Shown here: in pieces, positions 8,745 through 16,223 of the stretch
How the letters are laid out: every line of letters begins with the position of its first letter
Position numbering within the stretch: the first letter of the stretch is position 1
Assembly: GCF_965227735.1 (NCBI RefSeq)
Contig: NZ_OZ245776.1
Coordinates: forward strand, 372,001-436,000
Direction: 5' to 3'
Source: Larkinella sp965227735
GTDB taxonomy: Bacteria; Bacteroidota; Bacteroidia; Cytophagales; Spirosomataceae
DNA length: 64,000 nucleotides
Position numbers and translations under genes: made by a program
Notes under the pieces: generated by a model
Database searches by the model: none
Told to the model about the DNA's origin: nothing
What the model saw: only the letters and a program-made list of their open reading frames with translations

Positions 8745-8835
8745 GACGGTCAGGTTTGATTAAAAACACAAACCTAAAAAAATCCTACGCCCTCCACAAC
8801 TTTTGCACTTGATCCACAACTTTTGCACTTGATCC

Positions 8836-8843
8836 GAAAAATA
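8836..8843. repeat. Target-site duplication, right copy
   Basis: GAAAAATA directly follows the right inverted repeat of the insertion sequence and matches 7363-7370. Confidence 0.85.
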
Positions 8844-8870
8844 CAATTACGAGCAGATATCACAAAAAAA

Positions 8871-8902
8871 ACCGCCTAAATCGTTAAATTTAGGCGGTTT
8901 TT
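8871..8902 (-). terminator. Bidirectional hairpin terminator of the tRNA operon
   Basis: The 11-bp arms ACCGCCTAAAT (8871-8881) and ATTTAGGCGGT (8888-8898) are perfect complements around a 6-nt loop, with TTTT on one side and an A-run (8863-8870) on the other. For the minus-strand tRNA transcript the A-run becomes a U-run after the hairpin, starting 5 nt after the tRNA-Pro 3' end. Confidence 0.85.
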
Positions 8903-8906
8903 AGCG

Positions 8907-8980
8907 TCGGGGTGGCAGGATTCGAACCTACGACCTCCTGGTCCCAAACCAGGCGCGATACCGGGCTACGCTACACCCCG
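8907..8980 (-). tRNA. tRNA-Pro (anticodon UGG)
   Basis: The minus strand folds as a 74-nt tRNA: acceptor CGGGGTG/CACCCCG plus discriminator A, anticodon stem CCTGG/CCAGG with loop TTTGGGA (anticodon TGG), and T arm with GGTTCGAATCC. CCA is not encoded. It lies 83 bp after tRNA-Ser on the same strand, so the two are probably co-transcribed. Confidence 0.95.
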
Positions 8981-9063
8981 ATTACTTTCGAGAGCACAAA
9001 GGTACGATTTTAATTTGGAAAAGAAAATCGGGGCCTTTAAAATCCCTCTTATTTACATTCTGG

Positions 9064-9150
9064 CGGAGAGAGAGGGATTCGAACCCTCGGTACCGTTGCC
9101 AGTACGACAGTTTAGCAAACTGTTCCTTTCGGCCACTCAGGCATCTCTCC
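9064..9150 (-). tRNA. tRNA-Ser (anticodon GCU)
   Basis: The minus strand folds as an 87-nt class II tRNA: acceptor GGAGAGA/TCTCTCC plus discriminator G, anticodon stem ACAGT/ACTGT with loop TTGCTAA (anticodon GCT), a long variable arm and a T arm GGTTCGAATCC. It is the first gene of the short tRNA operon. Confidence 0.95.
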
Positions 9151-9188
9151 AGGACAACCCCAAAGCCGCTGTGGCGTTGTTGGGGTCA

Positions 9189-9220
9189 CAAATATAGAGG
9201 TATTCCCGCCGTTTCGCCAA
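9189..9220 (-). promoter_or_regulatory. Bacteroidota-type promoter of the tRNA operon
   Basis: Read on the minus strand, TTG (9220-9218), 21 nt, then TATATTTG (9196-9189) fit the TTG-N17-23-TAnnTTTG consensus for the primary sigma factor of Bacteroidota. It lies about 40 bp before the tRNA-Ser 5' end. Confidence 0.65.
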
Positions 9221-9356
9221 GATTTCAGCCAAAAAAGTTTCGCGGCAATTTGTGATCTCCAATAGGCCATCCGGTCATTTCCTCCTAATTTCGCAGCTTC
9301 ACGGAGTCAATCCAACGGCCTTCGGTTCGTTGATGTCCTGATCCTTTGCGAATTGC

Positions 9357-10319
9357 ATGAACTGGAATCATAGTCTGACCCAAACCGAATACCTCTTCAT
9401 AGCTGTCTTCGTGCTGCTCTATGGCTATTATTTTTTTCGAACTTTTCGGGTGGCCCGCTTGCTGGGCACCACCGCCTGGGCCACCATTCCGAAGTTTTTT
9501 CTGCGAACCGGCTACTTCACCCTGCTGCTGATTGCGTTGCTAGGCCCTTCCTTCGGGGTCGTCGAAAAAGAACTGGTCTCGGAAGGAAAAGATATTTACA
9601 TCGCCGTCGATCTTTCCAAATCCATGGACGCAACCGACATTCCGCCCACGCGGCTGGAAAAAGTAAAATATGAACTAAAACGGCTGATCGACGCGCTGCC
9701 CGGCAACCGCTTTGGCCTGCTGGTTTTCTCCACCGAAGCCTACGTCCATGCCCCCCTAACGTCGGATCAGGGTGCGCTAACGCTGTTCATCCAGTCGCTA
9801 AATACGAAGCTCGTCCCCGAATCCGGCACCAACCTGTGTTCCGCCGTAGAACTGGCCCTGCGGAAACAACTGGCCGAAACCTCGGATCTGACCCAAACCA
9901 AAGTGTTAATTCTGCTGACGGATGGCGAAGATTTTGGGGAGTGTGACCCGGCGCTGGCCGGCCAATTGCGAAGATACGGTATTGCGCCCTTCGTCATAGG
10001 CGTCGGCACCGAAAATGGCAGCACCATTCCAACACCCAAAGGCAACCTGCGCGACAAAGATGGCAAGATTGTGCAAACGCGCCTGAACCGCAGCTACTTG
10101 CGACAATTTGTAAAAGATACCCGTGGCTCGTACCTGGAGTTGACCTCCTCATCCGGTGACCTGACACCCCTCATTTCGGCCATCCAGACGATGGAAAACC
10201 GGCTGGTCGATCAGCGCAAGCTGGAGGTGACAACCAATAAATACTATTACTTTCTGGTCGTTGCGCTGGTGCTGATCGCCATCGACATCCTGGTGACGGT
10301 TCGAACGTTTAAGCTGTAA
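9357..10319 (+). CDS. batB: VWA-domain membrane protein, BatB type
   Basis: This 320-residue protein has two N-terminal membrane helices (about 12-28 and 48-66), a periplasmic von Willebrand A domain (78-290) and a C-terminal helix (about 297-315), the layout of BatB of the Bacteroidota 'aerotolerance' cluster. The metal-binding MIDAS motif is intact: DLSKS (Asp85, Ser87, Ser89), Thr158 and Asp189 in LLTDGED. In Bacteroides the bat genes occur with moxR and batA and affect stress tolerance; here only a TPR gene follows. The 11-bp gap plus leader suggests an operon with it. Confidence 0.85.
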   Translation: MNWNHSLTQTEYLFIAVFVLLYGYYFFRTFRVARLLGTTAWATIPKFFLRTGYFTLLLIALLGPSFGVVEKELVSEGKDIYIAVDLSKSMDATDIPPTRLEKVKYELKRLIDALPGNRFGLLVFSTEAYVHAPLTSDQGALTLFIQSLNTKLVPESGTNLCSAVELALRKQLAETSDLTQTKVLILLTDGEDFGECDPALAGQLRRYGIAPFVIGVGTENGSTIPTPKGNLRDKDGKIVQTRLNRSYLRQFVKDTRGSYLELTSSSGDLTPLISAIQTMENRLVDQRKLEVTTNKYYYFLVVALVLIAIDILVTVRTFKL

Positions 10320-10347
10320 ACCCGTTCCAGTTGTCCAAAAGAGTTCG

Positions 10348-10355
10348 TATTTTTG
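10348..10355 (+). promoter_or_regulatory. Possible -7 element before the TPR gene
   Basis: TATTTTTG matches TAnnTTTG and lies 20 bp before the ATG at 10376. A TTG at 10331 is only 14 bp upstream, shorter than the usual spacing, so this is weak evidence for an internal promoter. Confidence 0.3.
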
Positions 10356-10375
10356 CGAACGTTTTAAGCCCAAAT

Positions 10376-11083
10376 ATGACCTACCTGATTTTATCGGTAT
10401 TGCTCTGGTTGTACGACAATCGCTCTTTCGATAAGATTTCGCATGATAACATCGCGCGGATTGAAGGGCTACGGGCCTACGAGGCCGGTAATTACAAACG
10501 CGCGGCCGAGCAATACGTTGCTCTGGTCAACTCGGCACTGTTTGTGGAACCGTCGGCCCGGCTGAACCTGGCTCACTCCTATTTTCACCTCCGGCAATAT
10601 GCCCAGGCCCAGAAACATTACCGGCTGGTGGCGCAGGTCAGCCAACCCGACCTGGCCGCGGCAGCCGAAATCCAACTGGGTGTCATTGCGGTTTTGCAGG
10701 GCGATTCAACCGCAGCACTGACCTTGTTCCGGAAAGCACTTACTGCCGTTCCCGCGCTTGAGCCCGCCCAGTTCAATTATGAACTGATCAAAAAAACGTA
10801 CTCCGGAAAGCCCATTCAGAACAGTTCCCAGCGACCCAAGCCCAAACCCCAGCAATCGCAGCAAGAAACGGAAACAGTCCTGGAGCGGGGCAAAGAGAGC
10901 GGAACGGAAGTGGAACAGGGAGACACTAAAAACGAGTTGTTGCGTCGGCTGCGGTCACTGAATCTATCGGAAGAACAGGCTTTATCGATCCTGAATTCCA
11001 TGCAGGCCAACGAAGTGCAGTACATCCACCAGCGAAAACAAAAGGCGAAAACGAAAGACCGGCTTACATTCAATACCTATTAG
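10376..11083 (+). CDS. TPR protein, BatC/BatE-like partner of BatB
   Basis: The 235-residue frame starts MTYLILSVLLWLYDN, a short hydrophobic membrane anchor, so the start at 10376 is preferred over one 45 bp upstream. Residues ~25-135 contain TPR-like helix pairs (GLRAYEAGNYKRAAEQYVAL, SYFHLRQYAQAQKHYRLVAQ, EIQLGVIAVLQGDSTAALTLFRKAL written as successive repeats). A Gln/Pro/Lys-rich linker and a short helical C-terminal segment (LLRRLRSLNLSEEQALSIL) follow. In bat clusters TPR proteins accompany the VWA proteins, so a shared periplasmic complex is likely but unproven. Confidence 0.7.
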   Translation: MTYLILSVLLWLYDNRSFDKISHDNIARIEGLRAYEAGNYKRAAEQYVALVNSALFVEPSARLNLAHSYFHLRQYAQAQKHYRLVAQVSQPDLAAAAEIQLGVIAVLQGDSTAALTLFRKALTAVPALEPAQFNYELIKKTYSGKPIQNSSQRPKPKPQQSQQETETVLERGKESGTEVEQGDTKNELLRRLRSLNLSEEQALSILNSMQANEVQYIHQRKQKAKTKDRLTFNTY

Positions 11084-11108
11084 GTCGCTCGGGCAAAACC
11101 CCTTTCAT

Positions 11109-12284
11109 ATGAATGACGTAGTAATTGTCTCGGCCGTCCGTACGCCGATTGGTAGCTTTGGCGGGGCGTTGGCACCCCTGACCGCGACCGAACTGGGTGC
11201 GCTGGCGATCCGGGCGGCTTATCAAAAAGCCGGTATCCTTCCTGAACTGGTGGAAGAAGTCATTATGGGAATTGTCGTATCGGCCAATCTGGGGCAGGCC
11301 CCGGCCCGGCAGGCGGCATTGAAAGCCGGTTTGCCGGTGAACGTCCGCTGTACAACCGTCAATAAAGTGTGCGCATCGGGAACCAAAGCCATCATGATGG
11401 CGGCTCAAACCATTCAGTTGGGCCAGGCCGACGTCATCATCGCCGGTGGTATGGAAAGCATGTCGAATGCGCCTTACTACATTCCAAAAGCGCGCTTTGG
11501 GTATAAATACGGCGACGGGCAATTGATCGATGGGCTGGCCAAAGACGGTTTGGTCGATCCGTTTGACCAGCGTACAATGGGCTTTTTTGCCGATCAAACT
11601 GCAACCAAATACAACATCAGTCGCGAAACTCAGGATGCTTTTGCCATTCAATCGTACCAGCGGGCCGCAGAAGCCACGAAAAATGGTAGTTTTGGGGCCG
11701 AAATCATCCCGGTTGACGTTCCGACCAGCAAAGGCAGCCTGACGGTAAGCGAAGATGAGGAGTATAAGAATGTATTTTTCGACAAAATTCCGAAGCTGAA
11801 ACCGGCTTTTTCTTCCGATGGCACCGTTACGGCCGCCAACGCGTCGACCATCAATGATGGTGCGTCGGCCCTGGTATTGATGAGTCTGAAAAAGGCGGAG
11901 GAACTGGGACTAAAGCCGATTGCCCGCATTCTGGGTTACGCCGATGCGGAACAGGAACCGGCCCTTTTCACTACCTCCCCCACGCTGGCCATTCCGGCGG
12001 CTTTGAAACGGGCGGGGGTGAAACCGGAAGACGTTGACTATTACGAAATTAACGAAGCGTTTTCCGTCGTAGCCCTGGCGTGCAGCCAGATTCTGGAAAT
12101 ACCGCAGGCGAAACTAAACGTCAACGGCGGGGCGGTTTCACTGGGACATCCGCTGGGGGCGTCCGGTGCGCGAATCGTAACGACGTTGGCGAACGTTTTG
12201 CAACAGCGCAACGGACACATTGGCGCCGTTGGCATTTGTAATGGTGGCGGAGGGGCGTCGGCACTGGTGATTGAGAAAATGTAA
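11109..12284 (+). CDS. Thiolase, acetyl-CoA acetyltransferase type
   Basis: This 391-residue enzyme condenses or cleaves acyl-CoA (2 acetyl-CoA to acetoacetyl-CoA and CoA). The nucleophile Cys88 is in NKVCASGTKA, and the second active-site residues are His347 in LGHPLGASGAR and Cys377 in ICNGGGGA. NEAF (near 317) is also conserved. The length is standard for degradative/biosynthetic thiolases. It stands alone, 25 bp after the TPR gene, with no fadB-like partner nearby, so degradative versus biosynthetic use cannot be decided from context. Confidence 0.93.
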   Translation: MNDVVIVSAVRTPIGSFGGALAPLTATELGALAIRAAYQKAGILPELVEEVIMGIVVSANLGQAPARQAALKAGLPVNVRCTTVNKVCASGTKAIMMAAQTIQLGQADVIIAGGMESMSNAPYYIPKARFGYKYGDGQLIDGLAKDGLVDPFDQRTMGFFADQTATKYNISRETQDAFAIQSYQRAAEATKNGSFGAEIIPVDVPTSKGSLTVSEDEEYKNVFFDKIPKLKPAFSSDGTVTAANASTINDGASALVLMSLKKAEELGLKPIARILGYADAEQEPALFTTSPTLAIPAALKRAGVKPEDVDYYEINEAFSVVALACSQILEIPQAKLNVNGGAVSLGHPLGASGARIVTTLANVLQQRNGHIGAVGICNGGGGASALVIEKM

Positions 12285-12409
12285 TCTGTAACCTTAAGCG
12301 AACCAATCACTTTTTTATTTAACATTACTTATTTGACATTTATGATTAAAATTTAATTTCAAATGTTAAATGATGAATGCTAAATGTAAAAGTTAAGAAT
12401 CATTTGAAA

Positions 12410-13369
12410 ATGAGTAATCCCAGGCAGGCAATAAAAGAAACGAATTTTAATTTTGACGGACAAACCGGTTTTTACCGGGGTAAAGTTCGCGATGTGTACC
12501 ATTTCGACGACCGCCTGATCATGGTGGCCAGCGACCGTATTTCGGCTTTCGACGTGGTGTTACCCGTCCCGATTCCGTACAAAGGACAGGTGCTGAACCA
12601 GACGGCGGCTCACTTTCTGAAAGCCACCGCCGACATCGTCCCGAACTGGCTGCTGGATGTTCCCGACCCGAATGTGAGCGTGGGACTGAAATGCCAGTCG
12701 TATCCGGTCGAGATGGTGGTGCGCGGCTATCTGGCTGGCCATGCCTGGCGTGAATACCGCGCCGGAAAACGGATGCTTTGCGGTGTTGCCCTGCCCAACG
12801 GACTGAAAGAAGCCGATAAACTCCCCGAACCGATCATTACGCCCTCCACCAAAGCGCAGGAAGGACACGATGAGGACATTTCGCGGGAAGAGATTCTGGC
12901 TCAGGGCATTGTCCCCGAAAATGAATACGTACAGCTTGAAAAATACGCCCTGGCCCTGTTCAAACGCGGCACCGAAATGGCCGCCGAACGCGGACTGATT
13001 CTGGTCGATACCAAGTACGAATTCGGGATGCTTGAGGGTCAGATTTATTTGATCGACGAAATTCACACGCCCGACTCATCCCGGTATTTTTACGCGGACT
13101 CCTACGCCGAAAACCAGGACAAAGGCATACAGCAGAAGCAGTTGTCGAAGGAGTTTGTCCGGGAATGGCTGATCGCCAACCAGTTTCAGGGCAAAGAAGG
13201 CCAGACGATTCCGGCGATGAGCGACGAATGGATCGACCAGATTTCCAATCGCTACATTGAACTCTACGAAACCGTGACCGGCCAGCCTTTCATCCGGTCG
13301 GAAACGGACAATATTTACGACCGCATTGAAGAAAATATCCGTCGTTCGCTGACAGTTCGTTATTTTTGA
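12410..13369 (+). CDS. purC: SAICAR synthase (phosphoribosylaminoimidazole-succinocarboxamide synthase)
   Basis: It catalyses ATP-dependent joining of aspartate to CAIR in purine synthesis. The 319-residue form is the longer type found in many Bacteroidota and yeast rather than the ~237-residue E. coli type. Recognisable motifs are GKVRDVY near the start, ASDRISAFD, VEMVVRGYLAG and the signature IDEIHTPDSSRY. The start at 12410 (MSNPRQAIKE) is chosen because upstream in-frame codons lie in a repetitive A/T-rich intergenic stretch with TTAAATG-type repeats. No other pur gene is nearby. Confidence 0.95.
   Translation: MSNPRQAIKETNFNFDGQTGFYRGKVRDVYHFDDRLIMVASDRISAFDVVLPVPIPYKGQVLNQTAAHFLKATADIVPNWLLDVPDPNVSVGLKCQSYPVEMVVRGYLAGHAWREYRAGKRMLCGVALPNGLKEADKLPEPIITPSTKAQEGHDEDISREEILAQGIVPENEYVQLEKYALALFKRGTEMAAERGLILVDTKYEFGMLEGQIYLIDEIHTPDSSRYFYADSYAENQDKGIQQKQLSKEFVREWLIANQFQGKEGQTIPAMSDEWIDQISNRYIELYETVTGQPFIRSETDNIYDRIEENIRRSLTVRYF
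13361..13368 (+). promoter_or_regulatory. Possible -7 element of the STAS gene
   Basis: TATTTTTG matches TAnnTTTG. It overlaps the purC stop codon and lies 22 bp before the STAS start. No clear -33 TTG at proper spacing was found. Confidence 0.35.
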
Positions 13370-13390
13370 AACGGAACAAGGTTATCCATT

Positions 13391-13798
13391 ATGAATTATG
13401 CCATTGAAAAAAACGAGCAGTATTCGCTCGTTACGCTAAACGAAACGGTATTTGGCGGGGAGGTTCCGACGACCTTTGAAACCCTCAGCCGAAACCTTTT
13501 CCGGGAAGGCTACAGCAACATCATCGTCGATTTGACGGCGGTTCAGGAAATTGAAGACGATGGTATTCCCACCATCCGGAAAATCAACCGGCAATGTACC
13601 AATGAGTCCGGTTTACTGATTCTGGTGACCAAAAACGAGGATGTGATCGACTTTCTGGACGGTTCGAAAATCCCGGATCTGACGATTTTGCCTACGGTCG
13701 AAGAAGCCGTCGATGCGGTATTTATGAATGAACTCGAAAACGACTTCCGCAGTGAAGACGACGACAGTTACGAGTTTGGGGGAAGCTCAGACGATTGA
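13391..13798 (+). CDS. STAS-domain protein (anti-anti-sigma-like)
   Basis: The 135-residue protein has the STAS beta-alpha fold order (EQYSLVTLNE, then SNIIVDLTAVQEIEDDG, SGLLILVT, TILPTVEEAVDAVF) followed by a strongly acidic tail (residues 110-135). The position normally holding the phosphorylatable Ser in DSSG is Asp-Asp-Gly here (IEDDGIP), so classical SpoIIAA-type phosphorylation looks impossible. No anti-sigma kinase is adjacent. It may act as a non-phosphorylated binding module. Cytoplasmic. Confidence 0.75.
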   Translation: MNYAIEKNEQYSLVTLNETVFGGEVPTTFETLSRNLFREGYSNIIVDLTAVQEIEDDGIPTIRKINRQCTNESGLLILVTKNEDVIDFLDGSKIPDLTILPTVEEAVDAVFMNELENDFRSEDDDSYEFGGSSDD

Positions 13799-13850
13799 TA
13801 GGTTGTCAACAATAGCTCTTCCCTTACAATTTTTCTTGTTTATTGTGACT

Positions 13851-13895
13851 TCATCCTTGAAATTTAAAAATTGAATCTTTAAATTTCAAGGATGA
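13851..13895 (+). promoter_or_regulatory. Perfect 18-bp inverted repeat covering the start codon of the ATPase gene
   Basis: The arms TCATCCTTGAAATTTAAA (13851-13868) and TTTAAATTTCAAGGATGA (13878-13895) are exact complements around a 9-nt loop. The start codon ATG 13892-13894 is inside the right arm. In RNA this would bury the start codon in an 18-bp stem; in DNA it could be an operator for a dimeric repressor. It is also possible that it belongs with the other intergenic palindromes of this window. Confidence 0.7.
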
Positions 13896-15064
13896 TTTAT
13901 CGACAACTTACCCACCGGATCACTCAGGATCTATCGTTTTTCCCAACGTTGGGCCTAATCGGCCCACGGCAGGTCGGCAAAACTACACTGGCAAAATCGC
14001 TGGAAGGGAAACTCAATAAACCTATTTTATATCTTGATCTTGAACTGTCCACTGATCAGCAAAAGCTTACTGATGCAGAAACCTATCTAAAACAGCATTT
14101 TGACAAATGTGTGGTGTTGGATGAGATTCAGCGAATGCCGGATTTGTTTCCTTTACTCCGTGCCTTAATCGATCAAAAGCGGGAACCCGCCCGGTATTTA
14201 TTATTGGGGTCAGCTTCTCCGGAACTCATTAGAAATAGCTCCGAGAGCCTGGCGGGTCGAATTAGCTATCTTGAATTGATGCCATTTTCCTGGCCGGAAG
14301 TACAATCGGTTTCTACCCTTGAAATGCACTGGCTAAAAGGAGGTTTTCCTGATGCCTTCACCGCACCCAATCTGATCTTCACCTTCCGTTGGTTAGCCAA
14401 CTTTGTACAGACTTACCTTGAACGTGATTTACGACTGTTAGGGTATGAAATTTCCGGATCCACGCTGAACAAATTGCTTTCAATGCTAGCTTATGTTCAC
14501 AGTAATGTTCTGAATATGAGTGATCTTTCCCGTTCATTAGGTGTTTCACAACCGACAGTTAACCGGTATTTGGATTTATTGGAAGGAAGCTTCATTATTC
14601 ACCGGTTGCCTCCCTATTTTTCTAATGTGAGCAAACGCCTGGTGAAAGCGCCCAAACTGTATGTCCGGGATTCAGGCTTATTGCACCAGTTGGCTCAGGT
14701 AACTAACTCCGAAGTGTTACTGGGACATCCGATCGTGGGCGCTTCCTGGGAAGGATATGTCATTGAACAGATCCGGCGAACATTACAAACTGGCTGGGAA
14801 TTTTATTACTATCGAACTCATGCCGGGGCCGAAATAGATTTGCTTCTGGTGGCTCCGAATGGCAAAAAAGTGGCGATAGAAATCAAATTTTCCAATGCCC
14901 CTGTGGTTTCCAAAGGCTTCTATGTAAGTATTGATGATATCAAACCGGACCATGTCTTCGTGATCATTCCAAGTGGCGAAAGCTATCCCAAATCAGACGG
15001 TATTTGGATCTGTAATCTGACCGATTTCTTAGTGAACCGCTTACCGGAAATTTATTTGGAATAG
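13892..15064 (+). CDS. AAA-family ATPase with DUF4143 domain
   Basis: This 390-residue cytoplasmic protein has Walker A GPRQVGKTT (24-32), Walker B VVLDE (74-78) and an arginine-containing stretch, then a winged-helix-like segment (MSDLSRSLGVSQPTVNRYLDLL). The C-terminal DUF4143 domain carries a PD-(D/E)xK-like pattern (EIDLLL...IEIKFS). Such ATPases are widespread, often mobile and of unknown role. The gene is visibly more A/T-rich than its neighbours and stands alone, which suggests transfer. The start is fixed by the family's typical N-terminus (IYRQL...). Confidence 0.85.
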   Translation: MIYRQLTHRITQDLSFFPTLGLIGPRQVGKTTLAKSLEGKLNKPILYLDLELSTDQQKLTDAETYLKQHFDKCVVLDEIQRMPDLFPLLRALIDQKREPARYLLLGSASPELIRNSSESLAGRISYLELMPFSWPEVQSVSTLEMHWLKGGFPDAFTAPNLIFTFRWLANFVQTYLERDLRLLGYEISGSTLNKLLSMLAYVHSNVLNMSDLSRSLGVSQPTVNRYLDLLEGSFIIHRLPPYFSNVSKRLVKAPKLYVRDSGLLHQLAQVTNSEVLLGHPIVGASWEGYVIEQIRRTLQTGWEFYYYRTHAGAEIDLLLVAPNGKKVAIEIKFSNAPVVSKGFYVSIDDIKPDHVFVIIPSGESYPKSDGIWICNLTDFLVNRLPEIYLE

Positions 15065-15083
15065 TTGACTTGAAAACCAATTT

Positions 15084-16106
15084 CTACCGTTCCGCCGACG
15101 CGTAAATCCGCTCCACGACTTCTTGCAAAATCGCGCCCTGCTCCGCCGTGCAAACGTTGGACGGTTTTCCCAGACAGGCATCCAGAAAAGCCGCCGTATT
15201 TTTAAGCTGAATATCGACGTCTTCCAGGTGCGGAAAGTGAACATCCGCCAGTTCACCGGCCACTTCGGTGTAGAGTGAAAACGGAAACAGCTTTGCCCCG
15301 CCCTGGGTGCCAAACACCGCCAGATTACGGTCGATGTCCGCTTTCGTATTCAACGCAAACGAAGCCGAAAGCATGATGGACGCCTTGTTCGAAAACGACA
15401 GATACGCCATACAGGCATCTTCCACTTCAAACTTCTGCGGGTCCCAGGCCCCCATCAGCCCTTTACCGCCGGTTTTGCCGATGAAGTCGTAGGTATTCGC
15501 CAGAATGTTTGCCGGAACCGCATAGTCGAGCGCACACAACGCCAGGTCGAGGACGTGAACACCCAGGTCCATCAACGCTCCTCCGCCCTGCATTTCCTTG
15601 TTCGTAAAATACCCCCAGCCCGGAATACCCCGCCGACGCAGAAAATTCGCTTTGATGTGGTAAATGTCGCCCAATTGACCGTTGGCTTTGCACCGCATCA
15701 GCAACTCCCACTCGCTCGTCTGCCGCAGTTGCAGATTGTAGGCCAGAATTAGCCCCTTTTGAGCGGCCAGATCGGCCATTTCACGGGCCTGACGGGCGTG
15801 GAGCGCAGGCGGTTTTTCGCACAAAACGTGGCAATTGTTTTCCAGTGCCTGCATCGTGAACGGATAATGCAGCGTGTTCGGGGTGCAGTTGATGACCACA
15901 TTAGGTTGACAGTCCCGGTACATTTCCAAAGCGTCGGCAAAGGCGTGCGGAATACCGTGCTGATCGGCCAGCGCCCGGGCTTTCGATTCGTCGCGGCTGC
16001 AAACGGCCACAATGTCGACCAAATCCGCAAGGTTTTTTAGGGCTGGGATGTGGTTTTTATCGGCAATACTTCCTCCGCCAATGATGGCAGCTTTAAATTT
16101 CGGCAT
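15084..16106 (-). CDS. Gfo/Idh/MocA-family NAD(P)-dependent oxidoreductase
   Basis: This 340-residue protein has an N-terminal Rossmann fold (AAIIGGGSIADKNHIPAL) and the family signature CEKPPA near residue 96, followed by the alpha/beta substrate domain (GGGALMDLGVHVLDLALCAL). Family members oxidise hydroxyls of sugars, inositols or sugar acids. It follows the TIM-barrel isomerase gene on the same strand 117 bp downstream, a common pairing for unusual sugar conversion. The substrate is not predictable. Confidence 0.88.
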   Translation of the reverse strand: MPKFKAAIIGGGSIADKNHIPALKNLADLVDIVAVCSRDESKARALADQHGIPHAFADALEMYRDCQPNVVINCTPNTLHYPFTMQALENNCHVLCEKPPALHARQAREMADLAAQKGLILAYNLQLRQTSEWELLMRCKANGQLGDIYHIKANFLRRRGIPGWGYFTNKEMQGGGALMDLGVHVLDLALCALDYAVPANILANTYDFIGKTGGKGLMGAWDPQKFEVEDACMAYLSFSNKASIMLSASFALNTKADIDRNLAVFGTQGGAKLFPFSLYTEVAGELADVHFPHLEDVDIQLKNTAAFLDACLGKPSNVCTAEQGAILQEVVERIYASAER

Positions 16107-16137
16107 GCGGGTTAGCGAGTTTGAAAATTGACTGTTA

Positions 16138-16215
16138 CACAGGGTTAATCAGAGAAAACCAGAGTCAACCAGAGAATCCCCTGATAACCTCTGATGTACT
16201 CTGATTAACCCTGTG
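16138..16215. repeat. Inverted repeat between the isomerase and oxidoreductase genes
   Basis: The arms CACAGGGTTAATCAGAG (16138-16154) and CTCTGATTAACCCTGTG (16199-16215) are perfect 17-bp complements, with a further imperfect CCAGAG/CTCTGA pairing inside. It lies in an operon gap on the minus strand, so an attenuator or mRNA-stability role is possible; this is inference. Confidence 0.8.
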
Positions 16216-16223
16216 AAATAACA

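Larger units (their letters stand above)
7371..8835 (-). mobile_element. ISL3-type insertion sequence with two ORFs, 1465 bp
   Basis: The ends carry inverted repeats: left 7371-7400 and right 8806-8835 agree at 27 of 30 positions (GGATCAA..., with core AAAAGTTGTGGATCAAG). The right end is doubled: the 20-mer ACAACTTTTGCACTTGATCC occurs twice (8796-8815, 8816-8835). The element is flanked by the 8-bp direct repeat GAAAAATA at 7363-7370 and 8836-8843, the target-duplication size known for ISL3 elements. It encodes a DDE transposase (ORF2) and an upstream small ORF1, the arrangement annotated as ISAon1 type in Bacteroidota. The clean target duplication shows a recent insertion. Confidence 0.88.

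Noticed and set aside
9015..9197. Short open frame containing REGFEPSVPLP over the tRNA-Ser gene
   Set aside because: This is the well-known spurious translation of the strand opposite a tRNA gene.
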